From assembly GCF_017161425.1 (NCBI RefSeq), contig NZ_CP071057.1, positions 2,109,501 to 2,173,500 on the forward strand: a stretch of 64,000 nt of DNA. The letters run 5' to 3'. The first letter of the stretch is position 1. Every line of letters begins with the position of its first letter. The notes under the pieces were generated by a model. The model was not told the origin of the DNA and did not search any database. It saw only the letters and a program-made list of their open reading frames with translations. A program made the translations under genes and the position numbers. The DNA is from Marinicauda algicola. GTDB taxonomy: Bacteria; Pseudomonadota; Alphaproteobacteria; Caulobacterales; Maricaulaceae. Shown here piece by piece: positions 56,012 to 64,000 of this stretch.

Positions 56012-58219
56012 ATGCGCCATGCGCGCCGATTCCTGACCGCTTCGGCGGCCCTTCTCGCCCTCGCCGCGTGCGAGCAGCCAGAAACCGACACCGAGACCGA
56101 GACCGCCGAGACGGAGCAAGCCGGCATGACACAGGACCCGCCCGCCGAAGGCGTGGCGCTGAACACCGCGATCCAGAACGGCGAGACACCGCTGACCTTC
56201 CTGGAAGAGGTCGAGGGCGAGGCCGCCCTCACCTTCGCGCGCGAGGCAAACGAGAAGTCGCTCGGCCGGCTGCAGGCCGATCCGCGCTACGACACGCTGT
56301 TCAACGAGGCGCTGGAAATCCTGCAGAGCGACGCGCGCATCCCCTATGTCAGCGTGCGCGGCGGCGCGCTGTACAATTTCTGGCAGGATAGCGAGCACAC
56401 GCACGGCCTGTGGCGCAGGACGACGCTGGAGAGCTATCTCACCGACAGCCCGCAATGGGAGGTCGTCCTCGATCTCGACGCGCTCGCCGAGGAAGAGGGC
56501 AGGAACTGGGTCTGGCGCGGGGCGGACTGCCTGCCGCCCGCCTACGATCGCTGCATCCTGACCCTGTCGGACGGCGGCTCGGACGCGGCGGTGCGCCGCG
56601 AGTTCGACGTCGCCACGCAGAGCTTCGTGGACGGCGGCTTCGTCGTCGAGGAGACCAAGGGGTCGACCACCTGGATCGACGAGGACACGCTGATGATCGC
56701 GACCGCGCTCGATCCGGCGGAGACGACGAGCTCGGGCTATCCCTTCGTGGTCAAGCGCTGGAGCCGCGGCACGCCCATCGAGGCGGCCGAGACGATCCTC
56801 TCCGGCGATGCGAGCGATGTCGGGGTCTGGCCCGCCCGCCTGCAGCACGGCGACGGCCCGGCCTGGTTCATGGCGGTGGAGGCCGAGACCTTCTTCGAGA
56901 GCACCTACTGGCTGCTGTCCGGCGAGACCCGCGGCGAGCCGATCCGCCTGCCGGTGCCCGCCAAGTCGAGCCCGCAGGCCCTGTTCGGCGAGCAGCTGGT
57001 GATGAGCCTCGAGGAATCCTGGACGCCGGTCGAGGGCGGCGAGACCTATCCGGCCGGGGCCGTGGTCTCCTTCTCCCTGCCCGAGTTCGCGGCCACCGGG
57101 GAGCTTCCGGCCGTGCACGTGCTGCACGCGCCCGGCCCGCGCCAGTCGATCGGCGGGATCGGCACCACGGCGGACCGGCTGTTCATGGTGATCAACGAGA
57201 ACGTCACCGGCAGTCTTGCCGCCTTCACCTTCGGCGAGGACGGCTGGACGAGCGAGGCGGTGGAAACCCCGCAGAACCTCGCCATCAACATGGCCGCCAC
57301 GGACGATCATTCCGACATCGCCTTCGTCCAGGCCGAGGGCTTCACCACGCCGGACACGCTGTATCTCGTCGACAGCGAGAGCCTGTCGCTCGAGCCGGTC
57401 AAATCCCTGCCGCACTGGTTCGATGCCGAAGGCATAACCGTCGAGCAGCGCGAGGCCGAGAGCGCGGACGGCACGATGATCCCCTACTTCATCGTGCGCC
57501 CCGAGGGGCAGGACGAGCCGGGACCGACCCTGCTTTACGCCTATGGCGGCTTCCAGGTCAGCCTGACGCCGAACTATTCCGGCGTTGCCGGCAAGCTGTG
57601 GTACGAGCGCGGCGGCACCTATGTGCTCGCCAACATCCGCGGCGGCGGCGAGTTCGGCCCGGCCTGGCACCAGGCGGGGCTTCGCACCAACCGCCAGCGC
57701 ATCTATGACGACCTGATCGCGGTCGCCGAGGCGCTGATCGAGGACGGCATCACCACGAGCGACCAGCTCGGCGTGATGGGCGGCTCCAATGGCGGCCTGC
57801 TGACCGGGGTGATGTACACCCAGCGCCCCGACCTGTGGGGGGCGGTGATCAGCCAGGTGCCGCTGCTCGACATGCTGCGCTTCCACCTGCTGCTCGCCGG
57901 GGCGAGCTGGCAGGACGAGTACGGCTTCCCCGACCAGAGCCCGGCCGAGCGCGATTTCCTGCGCTCGATCTCGCCGCTGCACAATGTCGATCCGGAAACG
58001 GACTATCCCCCGCTCTTCCTCCTGACCTCGACCAAGGACGACCGGGTCCATCCCGCCCATGCGCGCAAGATGGCCTACCTGCTCGAGGTGCTCGGCAAGG
58101 ACGTGCTGTATTACGAGAACATCGAGGGCGGCCACTCGGCGGCCGCGAACCTGGAAGAGACCGCCCGGCGCAACGCGCTGGAATACACCTTCCTGATGCA
58201 GGAGCTGATGGACGGGTAG
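56012..58219 (+). CDS. Prolyl oligopeptidase (S9 family), lipoprotein
   Basis: 735 residues. A lipobox LLALAAC at about residues 14-20 is followed by a Thr/Glu linker (TDTETETAETE), so it is probably anchored in the envelope. A beta-propeller domain comes next, then the alpha/beta hydrolase: nucleophile Ser in GVMGGSNGGLLTG, Asp in TSTKDDRVHP, His in EGGHSAA. NIRGGGEFGPAWHQAGL is the classic S9A motif. Cleaves proline-containing or small peptides. No neighbouring uptake system. Confidence 0.93.
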   Translation: MRHARRFLTASAALLALAACEQPETDTETETAETEQAGMTQDPPAEGVALNTAIQNGETPLTFLEEVEGEAALTFAREANEKSLGRLQADPRYDTLFNEALEILQSDARIPYVSVRGGALYNFWQDSEHTHGLWRRTTLESYLTDSPQWEVVLDLDALAEEEGRNWVWRGADCLPPAYDRCILTLSDGGSDAAVRREFDVATQSFVDGGFVVEETKGSTTWIDEDTLMIATALDPAETTSSGYPFVVKRWSRGTPIEAAETILSGDASDVGVWPARLQHGDGPAWFMAVEAETFFESTYWLLSGETRGEPIRLPVPAKSSPQALFGEQLVMSLEESWTPVEGGETYPAGAVVSFSLPEFAATGELPAVHVLHAPGPRQSIGGIGTTADRLFMVINENVTGSLAAFTFGEDGWTSEAVETPQNLAINMAATDDHSDIAFVQAEGFTTPDTLYLVDSESLSLEPVKSLPHWFDAEGITVEQREAESADGTMIPYFIVRPEGQDEPGPTLLYAYGGFQVSLTPNYSGVAGKLWYERGGTYVLANIRGGGEFGPAWHQAGLRTNRQRIYDDLIAVAEALIEDGITTSDQLGVMGGSNGGLLTGVMYTQRPDLWGAVISQVPLLDMLRFHLLLAGASWQDEYGFPDQSPAERDFLRSISPLHNVDPETDYPPLFLLTSTKDDRVHPAHARKMAYLLEVLGKDVLYYENIEGGHSAAANLEETARRNALEYTFLMQELMDG

Positions 58220-58247
58220 GCCGTCCGCCCCGCCGCTGACGAGCGAG

Positions 58248-58280
58248 ATCCCGGGCCGCCCGCGCGGTCCGGGATTTCTT
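58248..58280. terminator. Terminator after the S9 peptidase gene
   Basis: ATCCCGGGCCG (58248-58258) pairs with CGGTCCGGGAT (58265-58275; one G-T wobble), loop CCCGCG, then TTTCTT. It lies between two convergent genes and may serve mainly the rightward one. Confidence 0.7.
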
Positions 58281-59311
58281 CACGAGCGCACCGCGAACTC
58301 GCACCAGAGCGGAAGGTGGTCGCTGACGCGCCAGCTCATCGATTGCGGCTTCAGCTTCGGATCGGCCTGGAACAGCAGGTCCTTGAAATTGAAGCCGCCG
58401 GCAGTGATGAACTCCATGCCCAGCGCGAAGCCGCTGTTCTGCCTGAACCAGGCGATCTGGTCGTAATATTTCGGCGGCTTGCCGTCGGCGGTGAAGGAGA
58501 CCGTGCGCGGCGCGCCGTCGAGTTCCTCCGGGACATACAGCCCGGTGGACCTGAAGGCCTCGTCGTTCACATCGCCCTTATTGTCGATGTTGAAATCGCC
58601 GAGCAGCATGAGCGAGTGGCCCCAGCGCGCGGTATCCTTCGCCCAGTCCTTCATCCAGGCCGCGATGGCCTTCAGCTCCGGGGTGCGGTCCGCGTAGTCG
58701 TCCCCGTAGAGCACGTGCATGGTGACGAGGATGAAGGTCTCCCGGCCCGACCGGAAGCTGACTGCGTAGGGGCTGCGGGCGAACTGGCGGAACTGCGAGC
58801 CCGGCTCCACGCCCAGCTGTTCCAGCACGCGCGGATCGTCGGGCACGGTGAGCTCGCCGGCGAGGCCGGACAGCTGCACGCGCGAGGCGTCGAAGACGTA
58901 GGCCATGCGCTCGTCGTTTCCCGCCGAGCCGCGATTGACGTCGGTCATCAGGAACTGCCAGCCCGGGCCGAGCGTCTTCATCAGCTCGCGCAGCGCCTTG
59001 AAGTCGCCGCGCACCTCCTGCAGGGCGACGACGTCGAACCGGGAGATGATCTCGGCGATGTAGGCAAGGCCGCGCCAGTTGCGCTTCGGGCTGTCGTCCT
59101 CGCCCGAGCGCCAGGCTGGCGTCAGCCCGCCGAAGGCGCGCACGTTCCACGTCGCGACCAGGAGATTGCGCCCGACCGCGCGCTTGGCCGGAAGCTGCAC
59201 GTCCAGCGCCTGCCGCAGGGCCTGGAGCTCGGCCCGCATCGCCTTGATGGCGGCCGCTTCAACGCCATCCTCGGACGCCGCCTTGCGCCAGTCCGGAAGC
59301 CCGCCGCTCAT
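58280..59311 (-). CDS. Endonuclease/exonuclease/phosphatase family protein
   Basis: 343 residues. Core motifs LLVATWNVRAFGG, VVALQEVRGD, MLLGDFNID and VSDHLPLWCEF are those of the DNase I-like EEP fold with Mg2+-binding and catalytic residues. No signal peptide, so cytoplasmic. ATG at 59311 has GGGGAGA upstream. Substrate (nucleic acid or phospholipid) unknown. Confidence 0.9.
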   Translation of the reverse strand: MSGGLPDWRKAASEDGVEAAAIKAMRAELQALRQALDVQLPAKRAVGRNLLVATWNVRAFGGLTPAWRSGEDDSPKRNWRGLAYIAEIISRFDVVALQEVRGDFKALRELMKTLGPGWQFLMTDVNRGSAGNDERMAYVFDASRVQLSGLAGELTVPDDPRVLEQLGVEPGSQFRQFARSPYAVSFRSGRETFILVTMHVLYGDDYADRTPELKAIAAWMKDWAKDTARWGHSLMLLGDFNIDNKGDVNDEAFRSTGLYVPEELDGAPRTVSFTADGKPPKYYDQIAWFRQNSGFALGMEFITAGGFNFKDLLFQADPKLKPQSMSWRVSDHLPLWCEFAVRS

Positions 59312-59402
59312 GAGAGTCTCTCCCCAGCCGTGAGGCGAACAGACTACATCCAAAAGCTGCAGCTTGCGAGAGAAATCGCGCGGCCCGCGTGGCCCGGCGC
59401 GC

Positions 59403-60161
59403 CTATTTCAGGAAGCCGCCGATGCGGGCGAGCGTGTCGGTGATGTCCGGGAATTCCGCCTCGATCTCCGCGCGGATGCCGGCCGGGACGTCGCGGGTCT
59501 CGGCGATGGCGTGGAGATGCTTGTAGGCGGCCACGGTCGCGCGGTCGTTGGCCGCGATCGCCGCGGCGATGTCGGCGACAGCCCTGTCGAGCGCGTCTTT
59601 GTCCTCGTGCGCGGCGTTGGCGAGGCCCCAGTCGGCGGCCTGTTTCCCGGTGAAGGTCTTCGCGGTGTAGGACAGCTCCCTGGCACGCCGCAGGCCCACG
59701 GCGCCGGGCAGGGTCTGGCTCATCCCCCAGGTCGGGCGGATCGCGAACTTGGCGTGGGTATCGCCGAACTTCGCGTCGGCGGTGGCGTGAATGAAGTCGC
59801 AGTGCAACGCGAACTCCAGCGCGCCGGTGAAGCACGCCCCATGCACCTTGGCGATGACGGGCCGCGTGGCGGCACGCACCGCCGTCATCAGCCGGCCCGC
59901 CGGCTCGTCGAAGACGGGACCCACCCGGCCCGCCTTCGGCTCGGCGCCGGAGAGCACCTTCAGATCGACGCCCGCACAGAAGGCCCGGCCCGCGCCTTCC
60001 ACGACGATGACCGCCGCCCCGTCCTCGCGCTCGGCGTCCGCGAAGGCCGAGATGAGCTCCTCCAGCATGGCCGGGGTGAAGGCGTTCAGCGCCTCGGGCC
60101 GGTTCAGCGTGATCGTGAGCACGCCCTCGGCCTCGTTCGTGAGGATGTTCTCCCAGGCCAT
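59403..60161 (-). CDS. Enoyl-CoA hydratase/isomerase family protein
   Basis: 252 residues of the crotonase fold: NRPEALNAFTPAMLEEL, AGRAFCAGVDLKVL oxyanion loop, CFTGALEFALHCDFI with the first catalytic Glu. At the position of the second catalytic Glu of hydratases (FGxPE), this protein has FGDTHAKF, so ordinary hydration activity is doubtful. Two bases after HMG-CoA reductase in the same operon. Confidence 0.85.
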   Translation of the reverse strand: MAWENILTNEAEGVLTITLNRPEALNAFTPAMLEELISAFADAEREDGAAVIVVEGAGRAFCAGVDLKVLSGAEPKAGRVGPVFDEPAGRLMTAVRAATRPVIAKVHGACFTGALEFALHCDFIHATADAKFGDTHAKFAIRPTWGMSQTLPGAVGLRRARELSYTAKTFTGKQAADWGLANAAHEDKDALDRAVADIAAAIAANDRATVAAYKHLHAIAETRDVPAGIRAEIEAEFPDITDTLARIGGFLK

Positions 60162-60163
60162 TT

Positions 60164-61357
60164 CTAACCCCTGTTGCGTCCGAGCTTCTCGTGGCTCTCC
60201 ACCCAGTCACCCGCGACCACGGCGCCGGCAAGGCTCACCTCGCCGGCCAGCACGGTCGCGGCGCAGATCTCGATGAAGCGGCGCACCTTGCCCTTGCCGC
60301 GGCAGCCCAGGATGTCGAGGCACTCGGCCTGCGTCGGCAGGCCCGTGCCGCCGCCGAAGGTCGCCACGATCAGGGCGGGAAGCGTGATGGACCAGTAATA
60401 GGTCTCGCCGCCGTCCTCCAGGCGCACATAGGTCATCGCGGCATGGCTCTCGGCCACGTTCGCCGCGTCCTGGCCGCAGGCGATGAACAGGGCGGCCAGC
60501 GCATTGGCCGCATGCATGCCGTTGTTTGCCGAGCCCGCCATCACCGAGCCGGCGAAGGAATTCAGCCGCGCCCGGAACAGGTCCTCGGCCGCCACCCCGA
60601 CCCGCTCGCGCAGCAGCGAGGAGGGGATGCGCGCCTCCGCGATCACCCGCGCGCCGCGCGAATGCAGCACGTTCAGTTGCGAGTGCTTCTTGTCGGTGTC
60701 CATCGCGCCGGACAGCGTGTAGCGCGCGCCGCCGGGATAGCTTTTCGCGATCCACTCGCAGGCGGCGAACGTCGCCTTGCCGGCCATGTTCTGGCCGGCC
60801 GCGTCGCCGGTCTCGTAGTTGAAGCGCAGGTGCAGCATCGGCCCGACGGCATAGCGCTCGACATGGGAGAGCTTCGCGATCGAGGAGCTGGCCTCGGCGG
60901 CCATGCGGATCTGTTCGAGATTGCTTTCCACCCAGCCGGCGAACTCGCGCGCCCCGCGCGCATCATTGAAATGGAAGACCGGGGCGCGCTGCATGAAGCG
61001 CTCGTGGATGGTGGTCTTCACCCCGCCCGCCTCGGTCAGGATGCGCATGCCGCGATTATAGCTCGCGACCAGCGTGCCCTCGGTGGTGGCGAGCGGGACA
61101 TAGACGTCCTCGCTGACATGCTCGCCCTCGATCCTCAGCGGCCCGGCAAGGCCGACCGGCACCTGCGCCACGCCGATGAAATTCTCGATATTGCCGCGCG
61201 TGACCGCCGGGTCGAAGGAGAAGGACCCGGTATGGGACAGGTCCGCGCCGGTGCGCCCTGAGACGAACTCGCGGCGCATCCTGGCGGCCTCGGGCGTGTA
61301 GTCGTTGTCCCTGTCGCGCGGGACGGAGAGGCGGGTGTCGTTGGGGCGCTGGGTCAT
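60164..61357 (-). CDS. Hydroxymethylglutaryl-CoA reductase, class I type
   Basis: 397 residues. ENFIGVAQVPVGLAGPL, PLATTEGTLVASYNRG (catalytic Glu), DTDKKHSQLN (catalytic Lys), MAGSANNGMHAAN with IACGQDAANV (Asp), GGGTGLPTQ and C-terminal ESHEKLGRNR (His) match class I HMG-CoA reductase. The N-terminal membrane domain of eukaryotes is absent. It normally makes mevalonate; most alphaproteobacteria use the MEP route, and no other mevalonate gene is in this window. Confidence 0.92.
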   Translation of the reverse strand: MTQRPNDTRLSVPRDRDNDYTPEAARMRREFVSGRTGADLSHTGSFSFDPAVTRGNIENFIGVAQVPVGLAGPLRIEGEHVSEDVYVPLATTEGTLVASYNRGMRILTEAGGVKTTIHERFMQRAPVFHFNDARGAREFAGWVESNLEQIRMAAEASSSIAKLSHVERYAVGPMLHLRFNYETGDAAGQNMAGKATFAACEWIAKSYPGGARYTLSGAMDTDKKHSQLNVLHSRGARVIAEARIPSSLLRERVGVAAEDLFRARLNSFAGSVMAGSANNGMHAANALAALFIACGQDAANVAESHAAMTYVRLEDGGETYYWSITLPALIVATFGGGTGLPTQAECLDILGCRGKGKVRRFIEICAATVLAGEVSLAGAVVAGDWVESHEKLGRNRG

Positions 61358-61399
61358 GGCAGCGAGATTAAGGTGCTGGCGCGCGCTGGCAATACGCCT

Positions 61400-62524
61400 C
61401 TAGTCGCCGGCGAGTTCGCTCCTGACCTGGAGATGGTCGAGCAGGTCCTTCAGCGTGATCAGGCCCTTCAGCGCCCCGTCCTGCACCACCAGGAAGCGCG
61501 AGCGCTCGCTCTTCTGCATCATCTGGAGCGCCTCCATCGCGTCGCAGCCGGCTCTCAGCGTGGGAGACTCCGCCAGCGGCGTCATCGCCTCGCCGACGGT
61601 GAGCTGCCTGCGCGTGTCTTGCGACTTCTCCCGGATCTCGTCGATGCCGATCGTGCCGGCGAGACGGCCGTCCCGCATCACCGGATAGAGCCGGTGGTGG
61701 CTGGTGAAGAGATGATCGCGGATGAAGTCCTCCAGCGTGATCGCGGCGTCCACCGTCTCGACCTCGCGCGTCATCAGCTCGTCCAGCGTCCGGCCCTCGA
61801 AGATGCGCTTCATCTCGCTCTGCTGGAAGGCGCCGAGCGCGGCCATGCGGATGAACTGCCCGATCAGGATCCACCACAGCCCGCCGACGAAGGCCCCGGC
61901 GAGGATCAGCAGGAGTCCCAGGCCCGACAGGATCCAGCCGAAGATGCTGCCCGCGCGCGAGGCGATGCCGGTCGCCTTCCGCAGATTGCCGGTGACCTGC
62001 CAGATCGCTCCGCGCAGCACGCGCCCGCCGTCCATCGGGAAGGCGGGGATGAGGTTGAAGATGGCGAGCACGAGATTGAGCAAAGCGAGATAGCCCAGCA
62101 CCGCCGACATCGGCTCGGACATGCCGGCGGTGGCGCGCGAGGCGAACTCGAAGGCGGCCGCGAGCACCAGGCTCATCGCCGGGCCGGCCGCGGCCATGAT
62201 CATCTCCGCCTTCGGCTCGGTCGGTTCCTCGGTCATCTGCGCGGCGCCGCCGAACATGAAGAGGGTGATGGTCTCCACCTCGATGCCGAACAGGCGTCCG
62301 ACGAGGGAGTGGGACAGCTCGTGCAGGAGGATGGAGACGGCGAGGCCGATCACGCCGGCGATCGCCATCCACCAGTAGAGCTGTTCGGGAAGCCCCTCGT
62401 AGAGGGTCGGGAAAGCGCCGGTCGCGAGCGACCAGGCGATCAGCAGCGCGATCAGCGCCCAGCCGATATTGACGCGGATGGCGATGCCGAAGACACGGCC
62501 GAGCGTTAGGGTCATGGGGGGCAT
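61400..62524 (-). CDS. Site-2 protease family membrane metalloprotease with CBS domains
   Basis: 374 residues. Zinc site HELSH in the second helix and NLIPAFPMDGGR in the later helix; about six membrane segments, then two CBS domains (about 235-365). M50B, Rip/SpoIVFB-like. The CBS pair may sense adenylate nucleotides. Cleaves transmembrane proteins; substrate unknown. Confidence 0.92.
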   Translation of the reverse strand: MPPMTLTLGRVFGIAIRVNIGWALIALLIAWSLATGAFPTLYEGLPEQLYWWMAIAGVIGLAVSILLHELSHSLVGRLFGIEVETITLFMFGGAAQMTEEPTEPKAEMIMAAAGPAMSLVLAAAFEFASRATAGMSEPMSAVLGYLALLNLVLAIFNLIPAFPMDGGRVLRGAIWQVTGNLRKATGIASRAGSIFGWILSGLGLLLILAGAFVGGLWWILIGQFIRMAALGAFQQSEMKRIFEGRTLDELMTREVETVDAAITLEDFIRDHLFTSHHRLYPVMRDGRLAGTIGIDEIREKSQDTRRQLTVGEAMTPLAESPTLRAGCDAMEALQMMQKSERSRFLVVQDGALKGLITLKDLLDHLQVRSELAGD

Positions 62525-62706
62525 GGCGGTCTCGTCTCACTGCAATGGATTTACGCGAAGGCCAAGTTGGGCGGCGGGAGCCGGTCTTGCAAGCGAGCGC
62601 GCCGCGTGCGCGAAGGTTCCTGCCCTCGCCTTTTGCACTGCGGAAAAATCGTCTAAGACCGCCGTCCTCCCTTCGCTCCACAGACCGATAGCGCCCGAAA
62701 GTTCCG

Positions 62707-64000
62707 ATGAAAGAGTTTCCCGACAAGTACAAGCCGGCCGAAGCCGAAGCCGAATGCACGCAGCGCTGGGCGAAGGACGAGGCATTCAAGTGGGACCCGC
62801 AGGCTCCCGCGGAGACCGACTATGTCATCGACACCCCGCCCCCGACCGTGTCGGGCGCGCTGCACGTGGGCCATGTCTATTCCTATACCCAGGCCGACAT
62901 CGTCGCGCGCTATTTCCGGATGAGCGGGCGCAACGTGCTCTATCCGATCGGCTGGGACGACAACGGCCTGCCGACCGAGCGCCTGGTGGAGAAGGTCAGG
63001 AAGGTGCGTGGCGGGACGATGTCGCGCGAGGACTTCGTGGCGCTCTGCAAGGAGGTCATCCCGCCCTACGAGCAGCAGTTCCGCGACCTGTTCACCCGGC
63101 TCGCGCTGTCGGTCGACTGGAGCCGGGAGTACCAGACGATCTCCGACGACAGCCGGACGATCTCGCAGATGTCCTTCCTCGATCTCTACAGGAAGGGCCT
63201 GCTCGAGCGGCGTCTGGAACCGGCCCTGTGGGACCCGGCCGACCGGACCGCCATCGCCCAGGCCGAGGTCGAGGAGATCGAGCGCGAGGGCAAGCTCAAC
63301 CAGATCCCGTTCGCCATCGAGGGCGGCGGCGAGCCCGCGGTGATCGCGACGACGCGCCCCGAGCTGATCGGCGGCTGCGGCGCGCTGATGATCCATCCCG
63401 GCCATCCGCGTGCGAAGGAACTCGTCGGCAGGCGCGCGATCACGCCGCTCTATCATGTCCCGGTGCCGATCATCGCCGACGAGGCCGTCGATCCGGAAAA
63501 GGGCACCGGCATCGTGATGTGCTGCACCTTCGGGGACGTGCAGGACATCAACTGGTGGCGCGCGCACCGCCTGCCGCTGCGCATCGTCATCGACCGCGCC
63601 GGCAAGATGAAGGACGAGCTGGAGATCGGGTCGGACGACTGGCCGAGCCTCGATCCCGACAGCGCGAAGGCGACGATCGAACTCCTGGCCGGCCTGAAGG
63701 CGGAGAAGGCCAAGGAGAAGACCCTCGAACTCCTCAAGGAAAAGAACCTGCTCCTGAAGCAGGAAACGACCCGGCAGGTCGTGCCGGTCGCGGAGCGTTC
63801 CGGCGCGCCGCTGGAAATCATCGTCACCCCGCAATGGTTCATCAAGACGCTCGAGTTCAAGGAGCAGATCCTGGAGAAGGGGCGCGAGATCACCTGGCGG
63901 CCCGAATACATGCGCCAGCGCTTCGAGAGCTGGGTGGAAGGGCTGAAATGGGACTGGCTCATCTCGCGCCAGCGCCATTTCGGCGTGCCGCTTCCCGTGT
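62707..64000 (+). CDS. valS: Valyl-tRNA synthetase, type 2 (archaeal/Rickettsia-like), N-terminal part
   Basis: 431 residues to the window edge. SGALHVGHVYSYTQADIVARY holds the HIGH-like motif HVGH, and GWDDNGLPTERLVEKV is the hallmark of the archaeal, actinobacterial and Rickettsia ValRS branch; the usual bacterial branch has GTDHAGIATQ here. The editing domain (TTRPELIGGCGAL) is present; the zinc cysteines seen in the other branch are missing near PVAERSGAPLEII. C-terminus lies outside. Confidence 0.94.
   Translation, partial: MKEFPDKYKPAEAEAECTQRWAKDEAFKWDPQAPAETDYVIDTPPPTVSGALHVGHVYSYTQADIVARYFRMSGRNVLYPIGWDDNGLPTERLVEKVRKVRGGTMSREDFVALCKEVIPPYEQQFRDLFTRLALSVDWSREYQTISDDSRTISQMSFLDLYRKGLLERRLEPALWDPADRTAIAQAEVEEIEREGKLNQIPFAIEGGGEPAVIATTRPELIGGCGALMIHPGHPRAKELVGRRAITPLYHVPVPIIADEAVDPEKGTGIVMCCTFGDVQDINWWRAHRLPLRIVIDRAGKMKDELEIGSDDWPSLDPDSAKATIELLAGLKAEKAKEKTLELLKEKNLLLKQETTRQVVPVAERSGAPLEIIVTPQWFIKTLEFKEQILEKGREITWRPEYMRQRFESWVEGLKWDWLISRQRHFGVPLPV

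Overview
This 64 kb window is GC-rich (roughly two-thirds G+C by eye), almost fully coding, and looks like a chromosome segment of an alphaproteobacterium. Supporting this are an Entner-Doudoroff operon without glycolytic kinases, a ccmABCDG cytochrome c maturation block, a DUF2794 gene, an AmtB-TorF pair and an archaeal/Rickettsia-type valyl-tRNA synthetase. I infer a marine group near Maricaulales/Hyphomonadales/Caulobacterales; that placement is inference only. No prophage, insertion sequence or CRISPR array is visible.

Layout. 1-8.3 kb: sugar transporter tail, then zwf-pgl-edd-glk-eda in tight coupling and an exported GH13 neopullulanase/cyclomaltodextrinase, giving oligosaccharide hydrolysis, glucose uptake, phosphorylation and Entner-Doudoroff catabolism. 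8.3-9.4 kb: rRNA methyltransferase. 9.5-25.5 kb: an amino-acid divergon. Leftward runs ilvC-ilvG-ilvM-leuA-ilvE-leuC-leuD-leuB; rightward runs thrA-thrB-thrC-ilvD and a proB-like gene. Both arms begin with a leader peptide rich in the relevant amino acids, an antiterminator segment and a Rho-independent terminator, so two transcription attenuators sit back to back. The rightward arm encodes an unusually short aspartokinase-homoserine dehydrogenase without ACT domains. Threonine dehydratase (ilvA) is the only missing step from aspartyl semialdehyde and pyruvate to Ile, Val and Leu.

25.5-28.4 kb: a largely non-coding stretch holding a strong UUCG terminator, then amtB and a TorF-type porin. 28.7-34 kb: an OmpR-type two-component system flanked by three EF-hand proteins, a helical repeat protein and a sterol-desaturase-family enzyme. 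Two copies of an 18-bp direct-repeat operator (17/18 identical) link the regulator promoter to the EF-hand operon promoter. 34.1 kb: tRNA-Ser(GGA). 34.4-43.2 kb: Ca2+/Na+ antiporter, msrA, acetamidase/formamidase, HAD phosphatase, 2OG-Fe(II) oxygenase, CHAD protein and aconitase, with several palindromic intergenic repeats.

43.6-46.4 kb: ccmA-B-C-D-G. 46.4-49.2 kb: MarR regulator with a poly-lysine tail, NUDIX hydrolase, membrane protein, DUF1223 protein. 49.2-53.6 kb: a four-gene Gld-type ABC export operon. 54-58.2 kb: DUF2794, Bax-inhibitor-1 protein, RNA 2',3'-cyclic phosphodiesterase, lipoprotein prolyl oligopeptidase. 58.3-62.5 kb: endonuclease/exonuclease/phosphatase protein, enoyl-CoA hydratase-like protein, class I HMG-CoA reductase and a site-2 protease. 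The window ends in valS.
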